In this document: in pieces, positions 12,086 through 24,800 of the stretch
How the letters are laid out: each line of letters opens with the position of its first letter
How positions within the stretch are numbered: the stretch's first letter is position 1
Source: Biomphalaria glabrata
Taxonomy: Eukaryota; Mollusca; Gastropoda; Planorbidae
Direction of reading: 5' to 3'
Length of the DNA: 64,000 bases
Assembly: GCF_947242115.1 (NCBI RefSeq)
Contig: NC_074723.1
Coordinates: forward strand, 14,805,001 to 14,869,000
Program-made: the position numbers and the translations under genes
Notes under the pieces: model-generated
Database searches by the model: none
The model's input: the letters and a program-made list of their open reading frames with translations, nothing else
What the model was told of the DNA's origin: nothing

Positions 12086-12523
12086 TTAAACGTAAAGGTA
12101 TCAAAATCAACCTTTAGCTTGATATCTAAGTTCTGCCACATTAGCTTCGTTAGTGCTAACCTCTATGTATTCAACATCATTTTCATACAACAAGACAGAC
12201 GATATACTTCTGGGTTTTTCCTTCATCATTGGATTCGATCGGATTTCTTTGCACCTGTTGCCCATAACGCAAAAATTTTTTTTTTCCTGATAAAATTCAC
12301 GACCATTTAATTAAACATAAAGTTATTTGCGATATAATATAATTTGTATTGAGAGTGTTTTTTTTAATGCATCAAAGAATGACACAGGAAGAGAAGGGAA
12401 AGAAACTATAAATAACGCTCAGCATATTAGCATTTTCAGCACGTTTCTAAACCTGTTCACGGAACATCCAAAGAGTTACCTCTCTTATCCAACCTTCTTT
12501 GCTATCGCTAAACATCTGTGACA

Positions 12524-15500
12524 ATGCAGCTCGCCCTGGTGATGACTCTTTGCTTCGGACTGGTCGTCTCGGACACAGAAATCATTGCGATATCCGAAGG
12601 TGATGATGTCTCTCTAGCTTTCCTAAAGGCTCATAATGCTGCACGTGCTAACGTCAATGTACCAGACTTGGTAAGTAGTTGTCATCATAGACTTAATCTT
12701 TGTGATAGTGTTAAGTCCTGTTTGTTTATCATACATTTTTTGTTCTTCATATTCCATCTTGAAGGTTGTTTTTTAATAGATGAAATAAATTTTATGTTTT
12801 TTTTTTTAAATCAGTCAATTATTTCATTTTTTTTAAAGATGCAACGCAACTAAATATTTTTTTTTAATTGTAAGTAATACTTTTTTTTCAACTATCTGAT
12901 CTATTTGTGAGGTCGTAGACAACAGAGTATTGTCAATCTCGATGTTTTCATTTTTGCTTCCATCATTCCCCCCATTTTTCTCTCTCCTCAATCTTTACGC
13001 ACCTCTGTTTACTCTTTCTCGCCCCTATCAGGGGCGGACAGGGTGTCAAAATCGGCCCTGCATTTCTATACAATCCGGCTCATAAATTGTATATCATTTG
13101 ATGGGCATTCAATTTTATGCCTACCTTGTCCTCAAAGTCATTCTGTTAAGTTTGATAATGTATCGATAGCTGAACACATGCATACCGCGAACTCTATATA
13201 TCTTTTTAACGAAATAAAGGCTTAATATGTTGCTTTTTAATCGCTAAATATGCAGGCTTTACAAAGATGAAGCCTACGAGTAGCACTGTCTACGGATGTA
13301 GGATGTTACATTTTGTCGGACAATGTGTTAGATCAAATTAGTATTATACTGTAAAAGATTGTTTATTAAACAGAACGCTCAAAGGGCCCCTTTTATAAGA
13401 GAATATTATAAAACCTTAAACAATAAATAAGTGCTACAGTGGCATCCATGCAGCCCTTTCCTTAGCCCTACCGGCCCACCGGGCATTTGCCCAAATGCCT
13501 ATATAGCCAGTCCGCCCCTGGCCTCTATGATCAACTCTTTCTTGCCTTTATATTTCTCTAATATCAATCTTTATGCATCATTGGCTTATCGATCACTAGG
13601 CCGATAGACTGCAGGTGAAACATTGTAGTTTGTGTTTTAATAAGCACCTAAGTCACATGTTACCCAGTCAGATTGACTAGCTTTAGGGTATATTATTGGA
13701 ATGCTTTAAGTCTAGCATTTTTCGGTACAACTGAATACTTTTTTCGATCTGAAATAATAGCCACTAGAGGCTTTTATTTTACCTATCTTTACTTTTTATT
13801 TTGGTGGGAAGATATTCTTGAAGGCCAGAGATACACAACTATTGAAATGTGGTGACTAATTAAACATTTTCTTTAACAAAAACATAACACGTTAGCGCAA
13901 AGTGTTATTAAAAAAAAAACTCTTTTAGAAAAAAAAGCCCAGTGATTTAGAAGAAAAAAATATGAAAAAACAATAAAAAAAATGTCAGGCGAGAAATCAC
14001 AAGATGCCGGACTCACTATTTAAGAAGAGAAAAAGATGTTCATTCTTATATGATTTGATCTTTTTTAACGCTGAGATTTAACTCCTACTGGAAGCAATCA
14101 TTAATTACGTAGACACTTTTGAAGCAATCTAACCAAACATTCTTCAGTTCAATAACCAACCAAGTAGGCCTATTGTAGATGTCAGTTTCAAAATATTGGC
14201 GTATATGATGATTTTCCAAAAGGCGACATTCAAACAAAAATACCATGTCTGATAATAAAATCTAAAGGCAGTAAAAAGTTATTTTTGAAGAAAATAAAAA
14301 ATCGACAGTGCATAATTCATATGCTGGTAAGACCTTAACGAATATCTCTAAATCAATTAACAAAACCTTCAACCGTTTCTACCATCTGCATATATTTGGA
14401 GTCATGTAAAAAAGGATTTTAAATTAAAATTTAAAAACTTTTTGATACAAAGGAATAGATGACACTTTCACAACGAGCAATTGTATTAAAAATGAGATAG
14501 TTAGAGAAATGTGAAAGCCAGAAAAAAATAGTGTAATTTACTTCTGGTTGCATTGTTGCTTAATTGAACTATAGATTAATGGCAATGTCTGTTTGGGACC
14601 CCTCAGCTCAACAATACATTAGGAAAGTGGAACAGACACAAAAAGAGCATAACAAACGAACATTCACATTTGACTAGAGTAACACCTTTAGTAAAATCAC
14701 TAAATTTAGAAAGCCTGGAATGGGTTGCCTAAGCCAGCCAGGAAAAGCAATGTCATGGCAGAATTTAAGTCATTGGTTAACATGCATGACTAGATGCATG
14801 ACGCGTAGGACGTAATCATTTTCTTTTTTTTTTAAGCAACGTCTGTATTGTATTAGATACGATAAGATTAAGGATGAGTGCAGAGTTTCACATGACTACA
14901 CCAACCCTATGAACTATAGATGAATTGAGTTTTTAATTGAATTTTAAAATTTAATAGGCACTTATTTTAAATTTGTTTAACAATCAAATAACGTAAGTAA
15001 TTATACACTAAATGCTTTACAGATCAACAATCAAATAACGTAAGTAATTATAAATTAAATGCTTTACAGATCAACAATCAAATAACGTAAGTAAATTTAA
15101 ACTAAATGCTTTACAGATCAACAAACGGGAAAAAAAAACAGGATTTTGTTATAGGGAAGTTTCGGGGGGGGGGTGACACCCTGAGCTGACCGCACCGGGT
15201 GACACCCACCCTAGTGACGCCACTGTGTCACAGATAGATTCACACAATTCTTCCAGATATTAAATGAATTATTTATGCAATCTTTGTCTGTAGTAACACT
15301 TCCCACAACTTCCTTCAGTTATTACAATCCTATCATCTCTGCTCAAGGTGTACAATGTCCCTAGCTCTAGGTTGGAGTAATCAGTAAAATGTAGGCTATA
15401 GAAATGGTGGTCTGCACTGTAAGTTTTTAAAAATCATGATAAACGTTTCTGTTCATCGATCATGCAGATCATCGTGTCCAATTATTATGTAGCCCTAAAT

Positions 15501-16997
15501 GATCATGGCACATGATCAGAGTACAATTTTACACGCGCGTTCCAATTGAGTGAATTGTTGTGTTTTCAATGCATGTACCCACGCAGTATATGTACGGCTA
15601 TTTTAAAATTGAAAATACAAACTGCATCAGGTAGATATTTGTTCATAATTGATCCTTCTTATTACAAAGTGAATTGAATTAAAACTAGTTAAATGTAAAT
15701 GTATTTTATGCATGTCAAAAAAAAAGTTTTAAATTATATTTAATATTGTTGTAGTGTTGGCAGATTGTGTTTTTATTGACCTTGTTTCCTTTGGTTTAAA
15801 GAACCTCATCACTCAAAAAAAAAAAAAAAAATCCACTCATCAGCTCCTTTGAGAGCATGGGGAAATTTTAACGAGAAACTGAACAATGTCAAGGACACTA
15901 AATTGAACGTCATTGTTGCCAACTAACTAAAAAGAATTGCACTAATTAATTCAAGAATCTATAACTCTTCTTTCTTTATGTAGAAATGGAGTAGCAAGCT
16001 GAGTGCATACGCCGAGAACTATGCCAAGAACTGCGTTTATGGTCACAGTGATGGACCTTACGGTGAAAACCTGTACGCAGGATATCGTAAGTACAAATTA
16101 TACTATCTCATTACATGTGCGTCTCTGTGCTATTTGACGTCTCGGGAGACAATACTTGGAGTTCTACTTTTGTATGCGTTTTAATACAAGGATTTTTTAA
16201 AATTATTATTATCTCTATTATATATTATTTGTTTCAATGTTGTCTGACAGCCAAACAAAGTGACAACGTAACACTCGCCACCAACGCCGTGAATTCCTGG
16301 GTGAAAGAGATAAAATATGTGGACCTGCCCACCTGGAACTGCTTTACACGTCACGACAAAACGACGTGTGGACACTACTCCCAGGTGATTACTCTGTGCA
16401 ATTCATATTTAGTAATCTCACACATACCATTATTCTTTACAAAATTAAAACAAGTTTTTTGATGGTTTAAAACAGGTAGTCAAAATACTTAACTTTTTAC
16501 GCCTGTGTAGGCTATTAAAAGGCTTATGTAAACAACCCCCCACACACCAATTGGCGTATATAGCCATCATATCTTAACATTAGGGGCGTTTAACTCCCCA
16601 CCCTACCCGGCTACTCCCATGAGCTGTCATAAAATATTTCAACATTGACCTGTTTTCCTACTAGTTATTGAGAACCATAAATAAAGTAAATCGACAGCAG
16701 CCTAAGTAAAACTAAAGCAAACTATAGTCAATATTTCGGAGGGGGGGGGTGACGATCTTAGTAACCCCATGGCTACGCCTCTTCCCCAAGTAAATAAAAA
16801 ATTTCATTAAAAACTAAGTTAATTAAATATGTGAAATCTAATGACATGAATTGACGGAAAGTAAACTGGTAGATGTGTCACTCTGTGAAATAGGTTGTGT
16901 GGAAAGACACCCAAAAGGTTGGCTGCGCCATCATTCACTGTAAGACAGAAACAATGAATATCCTCAACAACTACGTCATTTGTGAGTACCAGCCCAG
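12524..16997 (+). CDS. Secreted CAP/SCP-domain protein (CRISP/venom-allergen type), 3' end missing
   Basis: Four exons are readable: 12524-12670, 15984-16086, 16251-16384 and 16894-16997. All have GT/AG borders and matching phases, giving 162 codons. Residues 1-17 form a signal peptide (MQLALVMTLCFGLVVS), so the product is probably secreted. CAP hallmarks in order are HNAARANV, KWSSKLSAYAENYAKNC, GPYGENLYAG, NSWVKEI, TCGHYSQ-VVWKDTQKVGCA and NNYVICEYQP. The His of GHYSQ and the Glu of GENL are expected cavity residues. The usual C-terminal part after CEYxP is not visible: the last donor (AG|GTCAGT) runs directly into a minisatellite. Unspliced reading stops at 17035-17037 after about ten more residues. 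The distal exon may be lost, far away, or unrecognised. The ATG at 12524 is used because the signal peptide starts there. The first intron holds a MITE. The exact function is unknown; CAP proteins in snails occur in mucus, venom-like and immune secretions. Confidence 0.85.
13029..13520. mobile_element. hAT-type MITE in CAP intron 1
   Basis: A 492-bp non-coding segment has inverted ends CAGGGGCGGACAGGG and TAGCCAGTCCGCCCCTG. It is flanked by 8-mers GCCCCTAT (13021-13028) and GCCTCTAT (13521-13528), seven of eight identical, which fits an aged hAT target duplication. It has no transposase and depends on an autonomous relative. Confidence 0.8.
14600..14830 (+). mobile_element. LINE 3' fragment in CAP intron 1
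   Basis: The stretch GTGGAACAGACACAAAA ... CACATTTGACTAGAGTAACACC also occurs at 63130-63210, where it encodes LELEQTQNRAVRFITNSHLT, a LINE RT C-terminal motif. The distal end (TGCATGACTAG to GTAGGACGTAATCATT) matches 63585-63690 in reverse. It is a degenerate, truncated copy with no open frame. Confidence 0.5.
14981..15122 (+). repeat. Three 47-bp tandem repeats
   Basis: Units start at 14981, 15028 and 15075, each opening CAATCAAATAACGTAAGTAA and closing AATGCTTTACAGATCAA. Only a few positions differ between units. Each unit contains ACGTAAGT (splice-donor-like) and TTTACAG (acceptor-like) inside CAP intron 1. Confidence 0.85.
15155..15224 (+). repeat. hAT/MITE-type terminus, copy 2
   Basis: Near-copy of 3346-3415: GGTGACACC, CCGCACCGGGTGACACC and TAGTGACGCCACTG. 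No partner terminus was found. Confidence 0.45.
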
Positions 16998-17735
16998 GTC
17001 AGTAGGTCTTTTTATCAGTAGGTCATTTTGTCAGTAGGTCTTTTTATAAGTAGGTCATTTTGTCAGTAGGTCTTTTTATCAGTAGGTCATTTTGTCAGTA
17101 GGTCTTTTTATCAGTAGGTCATTTTGTCAGTAGGTCTTTTTATCAGTAGGTCATTTTGTCAGTAGGTCTTTATGTCAGTGGGTCTTTTTGCCAGTAGGTC
17201 TTTTTTGCCAGTAGTCTTTTTGTCAGTAGGTCTTTATGTTAGTAGGTCTTTATGTCAGTGGGTCTTTTTGCCAGTAGGTCTTTTTTGCCAGTAGTCTTTT
17301 TGTCAGTAGGTCTTTATGTCAGTAGGTCTTTATGTCAGTTGGTCTTTATGTCAGTAGGTCTTTATGTCAGTTGGTCTTTTTGTCAGTAGGTCTTTTTTGC
17401 CAGTAGTCTTTTTGTCAGTAGTCTTTTTGTCAGTAGTCTTTTTGTCAGTGGGTCATTTTGTCAGTGGGTCTTTTTGTCAGTAGGTTTTTTTGTCAATAGG
17501 TCTTTTTTGTCAGTAGGTCATTTTGTCAGTGGGTCTTTTTGTCAGTAGGTCATTTTGTCAGTAGGTCATTTTGTCAGTGGGTCATTTTGTCAATGGGTCA
17601 TTTTGTCAGTGGGTCTTTTAGTCAGTGGGTCTTTTTATCAGTAGGTCATTTTGTCAGTGGGTCTTTTTATCAGTAGGTCATTTTGTCAGTAGGTCATTTT
17701 GTCAGTGGGTCTTTTTTTGCCAGTAGTCTTTTTCT
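16998..17735 (+). repeat. 16-bp-unit minisatellite abutting CAP exon 4
   Basis: About 45 imperfect units of 14-18 bp with consensus GTCAGTAGGTC plus a T-rich spacer (TTTTT, ATTTT or TTTATG). The first unit is the splice donor of CAP exon 4 itself (AG|GTCAGTAGG). Sub-blocks alternate TTTTTATCAGTAGG and CATTTTGTCAGTAGG near the start, with TTTTTTGCCAGTAG variants in the middle, a sign of repeated local duplication. Confidence 0.95.
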
Positions 17736-18009
17736 TAGTATTTTTATTTTAAATACTAACTTGAAAGTTAATATATGCAATACATTTGTCTCGTGTATAT
17801 CTGAGGGAATTCTCCGCCATCTTCACTTACTAAGTGCAGTGGAAAAAAAAAACATTCCAAAAGCGAAGTCTAGTTTTGGGGTCGTTTTTTTCACACTCCC
17901 AGAGCGAGATCGCTATTCACTGCCTCCTAATCTCTCCAACGTCACTGTATCTAATGCTGCCCCCCCCCCATGGGTTGTTTACAGGGTTTGATTTGATTAC
18001 ACCACTTTT

Positions 18010-18075
18010 GGTTTGAGTGGTAAAGCGTTTGGCTTCCAGACTGAGGGGGGAGGGTTCAAATCTCCGTGACAGCCA
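18010..18075 (+). repeat. tRNA-derived segment in repeat copy 2
   Basis: Box-A-like GAGTGGTAAAGC and box-B-like GGTTCAAATC, equivalent to the segment at 510-600. Confidence 0.45.
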
Positions 18076-18290
18076 TACACTGACGACAAGTAAACATTTA
18101 CGCTGGGGAAGGGGGAGAGACGTCTTAGGTAAAAGTTCGAGAAACACTGGCTTAAAGTACCGATTGTTATGTGCGTTCTTCGCAAAACCTGCTATTGGAA
18201 GTAACGTAACGACATTATCCTGTACTTTTTTTTTTTGTTGTAATGTGTTTTATCTTGTTTGGACTAGCCAACTTTACCAATCTCTTTTTT

Positions 18291-21108
18291 AGCGGCCCCC
18301 GTAAGGGGAAAAAGCCGCTATTAGGTTTGTGCAAAATGTCCGTCTGTCCGTCTGTCTGTCTGTACGTCTGTCCGTCTGTCACACTCAGATCTCGAAAACT
18401 AGAAGAGATATGAAAAATATTATTTCATCATTAAATGCGGCTTGAAAAGTTTAGGTGCAACGGCTACTTTTGGTTTTCTAAAAGCAAACCGTTTAATTTA
18501 TAAAATTAATTATGCAAGCGATTTTTTCATAAAAATACACCAATTCTAAAACAATTACGTAAAAGTAAGGGAGGCAATGTTACAATATGCTAACAAAGAT
18601 TGACGATTTTTGTGTAATTTCAGTATCACTAAGTCAAATATATTTTGAAAATGTACAGGAAATGTTTACAACAAATATAAATAATAGTTAAAGATGTTTT
18701 TTCTGGTCAACTAGCTGCTAAAATTAAAAGAAAACATTTCTGTTTGTTTATAAAGGCTAATAATGCACTTTGTATGTAAATATCACGCACATTTTTTAAA
18801 ATGGACTTTTTATGCAGCGATTTTCGTGCAGTAGCGTAGCGTCGCTACATGACCAGGTGCTAAACCAATTCCTTAAACTTTTTTAAAAAATCAGATTTTA
18901 TTTATTTTTTGTTTAGTGCCCCATCCGAATAAAAGAAGATTATTTTTGTGCGTTTTGTCTGTTGGTCGGTCTGTCCGTCACGATTAGATTAAAAAAACTA
19001 GAACTCTAAAAGCTATTGAAAATCTGATTTACCCTTTAATGTTCCTCCCGTAACATCTCAATAGTTTTAAGTATCTAAAATTGATTATTCCGGATTTTTT
19101 GTGTGCAAAACTAATCAACGCTAACAAATGTTTGTTTGCTCTTCTAACTTATATTACATTCAATTTCCATGCTTAAACGTTGCAAAAAACACATTATCAA
19201 TAATATGATGTTCCGTTTTTTTATGGAAATAGCATATTAATGCTAAATCAAAATCTCTATACTGACTTATATTTCATTAAGTGTAAAAATGTTCCGGATA
19301 TTGTTTTATAAAACATGAATTATGCCTATTGATTGTTTGAAATCGCATAATTTACTAATATTACACTTATAATATTTGACAATGCGTCACTATAATTTGG
19401 TTATCAATATCAAATTGTTCCGTATTTTCATCTTTAAACAAATTTTTTAAAATATCGACAATAGGTTGTTCAGGGCTTTAAAAAAAAGTAATTTACTAGA
19501 ATTGATTACTGAAAATTACTTTTTAGACATTTAATTTGCTTGCTGAAACATAACATAGAAGTTTTGTAATTGATAAAGAATGTTCCGATTTTGTTTCTTA
19601 CAAATCGTCACCAGAAATTTCCGAATTTATTTAAAAATCTACTAACGCCAAATAATTGTTTGAACTCACTCTTCTAATTAATAAACAAATAATCTTCTCA
19701 TTTACGAAATAATGTTTTTACGGATTTTTATGAAAAATATTTTAACTCATTTCTCTCTTACAGTGCATCTAACTGTCTAACTAAAACATTAAAAAATCTA
19801 ATTATCGTTAATATTATGTTCCGATTTTTAAGGAAAACAGAATCCAAACACCAAAGTAAGGTATGAAAATCTCTCCACATGGCTGTAGTACATTTAATTT
19901 TTATACGAGACCATCCAAAAAATTTAATTAACGGTATTACATTTATCTGAAATTCTCTTTTTCTTTTACTATTTATACAAACATCCGGAACAATCTATTA
20001 TATAAACTTTTCAATTGTGTTCATACCTAAAAATTATTGCGATGTTTTGAAACGTAAAATAAAGGTTAATCAATTATTAATAATAACTTTTAGTTGTTGT
20101 TTTTTTTTTTATATCAAGATGACGGACAGACCGACTGACAGACAAAACGCAAAACAATGCAGCTTTGATCCTCTTTAAATAAATTCTATTAGAACTCAGT
20201 GCATCAATGTCTATGAACCCACGTTAAATATCTCGTGTAAATAAAGACATTTTTTTATGGTACCGGTACTAGCCTATTGTGAGGTAATGGAATTTTTTTC
20301 TTTGACGTCATATGAATGGACTCTTTAAATGTAATGCTAAAAGAACGCACTCGGTGTACCAATGTCTATTAACCCTCGAAAAATTGTTCGAATTGATGAA
20401 AACATATTTTAGTCTAACTAAGCCGTGTGACGTAGTGTTTTCTTTTCCTTTGACGTCATATAGAATGAATTCTTTAAATGAAATGCTAAAAAAACGCACT
20501 CGGTGCACCAATGTCTATGAACACTCGATAAATGGCTCGTATTGATGAAGGCGATTTTTAGTCTAGCTAGGCCGTGTGACATAGTGTTTTTTTCCCTCTG
20601 ACGTTATATGGAATTAATTCTTCAAATGAAATGCTAAAAGAACTCGGTACAGTAATGTTTATTAAGCCTCGTTATGTGACTCGCGTTTAATAAAGGAATG
20701 ATATCTTGATTTAGATCTAATCTAGATTTTTTAAACTAGATCTAGATTTTTATTACAGTATATCTAGATCTGGATTTATATTCTAATTAAAATTATTTTA
20801 GAGTTTAGACTAAAATAGACTAGATTAAGATGTAGAATTTCAATTTCTAAACTTAAAGTGTAAAAAAAAGTGTAGATTTTCATTTCCAAACGTTTTGATC
20901 AATATTGCAATTTTTTAATATACTAAAACTAATCTACTATTTTTTATTTAATTTAAATTTATGGCAAATGAATCTTTGAAACATTATTACTTTTGACCAT
21001 CAAAATTAAATAACCTCTTGAATATTATTTGCGAATATGCAGATCTGACAGGGATCCGACTTCGACGGGGGCCGCCTCTGAGTTTGTGAAACACAAACTC
21101 TCTTTGTA
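18291..21108 (+). mobile_element. Helentron/HINE-like non-autonomous element
   Basis: This 2.8-kb block interrupts the long repeat. Its left end AGCGGCCCCCGT folds with GCCGCT 20 bp inside. Near the right end, ACGGGGGCCGC is the inverted counterpart of the left end. It is followed by a perfect 9-bp-stem hairpin (GAGTTTGTG, AAA, CACAAACTC) just before the border. A GTCC/GTCT microsatellite follows the left end, and three ~150-bp tandem units lie at 20165-20690. Flanks are T-rich (AATCTCTTTTTT and AATCTTGTTTTTT). Sub-terminal inverted repeats, internal tandem units, a 3' hairpin and T-rich target fit HINE/DINE-type Helentron derivatives; class assignment is inference. No transposase ORF is present. 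Confidence 0.6.
20165..20690 (+). repeat. ~150-bp tandem units inside the HINE-like element
   Basis: Three to four units share TGACGTCATAT, TCTTTAAATGAAATGCTAAA, AACGCACTCGGTG and CCAATGTCTAT, and differ by point changes and small indels. Confidence 0.8.
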
Positions 21109-21851
21109 ATCTTGTTTTTTATTAATGTCATTACAATCAATGTGTTTCAGAGGCAACTATATAGGCGAAACACCTTACTGATCGATTCCTCATGATACAA
21201 CTTGATGATCAATAACATAGGTTAAATTAAATAAATAAATCAGCATCCCGATCAAAAATATGTCTTATATCATGTTATATGTATATATATTTATTATTTG
21301 TTTTGTGACAAATATTACAAAATATAGACCTACTTTGATTCTTCTGCAAGTAGGAATACTTAGTCAATTCTTAAACATTTTGACAGGTTCATGCAGGCCT
21401 GCATTTTTTTCAATTTCTTTTTTAAATAGAGAAAAAAAGAACTTAAGTTTAGCCAGATGTTTTTACCGGTTGTTGACTTGTAACACCAAACTGCTGGTAA
21501 ACAACTAAACAGTTGTAGGCGTGGTATACCTTAACTAATAATACTTCAAATAAGTTGAATAACTTCCTTTTGTGAACAAACTAAATAGAACGTCATTTAT
21601 AATATACACAAAATCAAGTTATATCAGATCAAATAAATGTGGTGGACTTAAGTAATAATATTTGTTAACAAAATCTAACTCACTACAACAACACAACCTT
21701 TCAGTCTCATGTTCTGGAATCGTCTGTCCTAAGACCAACTGACGACAATGCAACCTATGTTGCATCATTCACAACCAATCGCTAACCTCCTCCCACCGTC
21801 ACCATAGAAACACACACACACACTCCATAGCACAGAAGTAACAACGTTTGA

Positions 21852-24800
21852 GGATTATTTAAACTAAAAACTACATCTGAAGAGATTATTAATAAGCAGT
21901 CCACAAAATCGCTAATCAATAACTGACCACATAGATAAATTAATTAAAAATAATCTTGAAGACAAAAAGAATTTTTTGTTTATTGGATGGACTAGGTGAA
22001 ACACATACAATATTTTTTTAAAACATATTTTGATTAAAGAATAAAACAAATATAAACCTTTTACGTCGACTTTCAAAAAATACAAAATTAAAATAACAAA
22101 TTGGACGAAATAATCATGGATAATTTTTAAAATGTTATCACAAACTAACAATACTTTTCAGAAGAAAACTTTTTGATATATTGATAGTTTAGGAAACTAA
22201 CAATCATAATAATGAAACATACAGAATTTATATCAACTTAAAATTTAAGTTTCTTTTTTTAAATTTTAAAATTTTGGGGTAATAAAACAAAAAAACAGAT
22301 TGCTTGATTTCAATTGAGATTATAGGTTTATTTTAAATAGAGACAGGAGGCTGAGAGATACCTGAGAGAGAGACAGAAAGAAAGCTATATTAAATACATC
22401 CTTTTATTATCAATGCTTTGGGTCTAAAATAAATAAGTGCAAAACAAAAATATTAATAAATAATAGTGTACATTTGAAAAATCTCTAAAAATATTACAAA
22501 AAATCATTTTTAAAAAATTGTTTCTTTTCACATAATTAAAGTTGGTGACGGAAAAACTGATTTAATTAAGTTTGAATTCCACACACTTTTATTACAAATA
22601 AAAGATATGATATTAATATTTTTGCTTGGAACAAATAAACATCACAAAAAACAAGGAAACTTGTGCCTCTGAGGTAGTGTGTGGGGACAGAGGATGACAG
22701 AAGGTAACAGTGTATAGATCTGGCTGTGATCCAAAGTTGAGTTGCTGAAATGGGCACTTGGTTCAGATGAGGGAGGCAAGCCTGGTTGGCTATTGGGATG
22801 TTCACATAATAACCTAATGGCATAAGGAATAAAATGGGTGAGCTTTGTTTCACTGTGAGATGGGCATTTTTCTTGACAGTCTAGCTTACAGCAGGTTCAG
22901 AGATTACAAGATTAGTCGGCCTGGTGATTTTTTTTTCTTTCTGGTCAAGGGATACAACCAGTAAAATGAAACGAGAAGAAAACACTGCTTTGGTGTATGT
23001 ACTATGTGGGGAGCCTTTGCATAAATGATGAGGACTATCAATGGTATATCAAGTAACTACACTCAATGACTGTATTCAGCTCAAACTATCAAAGTCTGAA
23101 GTGAATCTCACCTTACTTCTTTGATTTGTTTGGTAATTGGAAGTATTCTCAAAATATTAGCTATTACATTTATTATATAATTTAGTCAAGGAGTATGTGG
23201 TGTAACAGAGGTGGAAGGGCTATCAAACTTAGTCATCAGTTGATCCGCACTGGTATTGAGAAAAACAGCTGGAAAAGACAAGTTGAGAACTCTAATAGAG
23301 CTTACAAGACACACTTCTGAGATCCAAATAAAGACTATTACAGAAGACAGCCACAAATAGCCCAGCAGACAACAATTTAACTTCATCAGAGACAAGGTAG
23401 GCAGGTCAAAACTGGGTCTGTGTAGTCAGATAAAATAATGCTAATCACTCTTAGCCATTTTCTGAATAATGCATTTCTGTAGCTCTAAATGCAGGCATTG
23501 ATGGCTGTGGCTCTACTTTGTACCATGTTGGGAAAGCTAGGTTAATGGATTCCTCTCAATTCATTATAATGGGATTCAGCACAGAGCCTCAATTTTCTGT
23601 CTCAGACTAGTTCAACAACTAAAGCTTTTAAGAAATTACCCAGGTAGATCTATATTTAGCCAAACAAACAAAAAGAAAAAACATTTTTCTTTTGTTAAGC
23701 ATGTAAAAATGTTTTTAAAAAAAGCACATGTTTATTTATTGAATAAAGTACTAAAATTAATTCCAAAGCTATACAGTTAAAGAAGGTTGTAAAGTGATAT
23801 GTAGATTGACGTTTAAACTTTTAATATAAAAACATGAACATCATTTTGTTTATAGTGTTGTCAGAATTAATTGTAACAAATACACATTAGGTTGCAATAC
23901 TTTTTGATTCATACATACAGGTTGTTTGTTTTTTTTAAAATGTTCTTTGATTTAATTAAGTGAAAGATTTTCCATAAACTTTAAAGAAAATAAAGAAGAA
24001 AATGGTACAAATAATGAATGAAAAGAGTAATTGAGATATATGTACATACAGCTTTTAGTGTTTCAGGAAAAATTGAAACTAAGAATAGCTACAGCTTTTG
24101 TTTTACATAATGTGTCTATTACAAAACTAAGTAAAATGTTTCTTAGAAGAACAAACAATTTTGATTTATTCTACAATAGAGATAAGAGACCAACAGTAGT
24201 ACCCAAGTAGCTCATTTTGTGTAAGTATTTTAAAAACATTTTTTAGTTTATCACATTTGAATTTGAGAACATATCATTAAGAAAACAACCCAGCAAATGA
24301 CAAGGCAAATGGCAAAGTCAAGCTGCCTAAATAGCCATGTTTACAAGGTTATCATAACAACTCTACAGCCACAGGACAAAACAAATGCCATACATATTTT
24401 GTTGTTTAAATAACAACAATGTAAGATAATTTTAAGACTTTGGTACAATAACTTGTCAAATACAGCAAAACATTGTAACATTATCAGCAAATGCTATTAG
24501 GCTTTATGGAATGATTTTATAAACATCACCTCAATTTCAACATAAGACTAGATCAGCATCTTATTAGCTTAATTTTATTAATGACTTTGTTCCATTTGAA
24601 GAACTTTTTTTCCCCATTAAAACATCTGACCTTTGTTCACATTTGACCACTTGTGAAAGTTTTAATGTTTCAGCTTTACCTATGCTCTGTAAAAAAAAAA
24701 ATAATTAAAAAGGTAAGCCAACAAAAAGTTTGTTATAGTAGCTTGTGAAGAGACTGATTAGTGTTGTACTAAAATTAAGGGGAAAAAAATCAAGTACGGA

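Larger units (their letters stand above)
17786..21851. repeat. Long dispersed repeat, copy 2, split by an insertion
   Basis: Matches 1-1880 in two pieces, 17786-18290 and about 21110-21851, interrupted by the element at 18291-21108. Both copies end right after GAAGTAACAAC. Without the insertion this copy is about 1.2 kb. Confidence 0.8.

Noticed and set aside
12518-12853. 111-codon single-exon reading of the CAP start
   Set aside because: The frame runs through the donor at 12670 into T-rich intron; downstream CAP exons fit a spliced gene.
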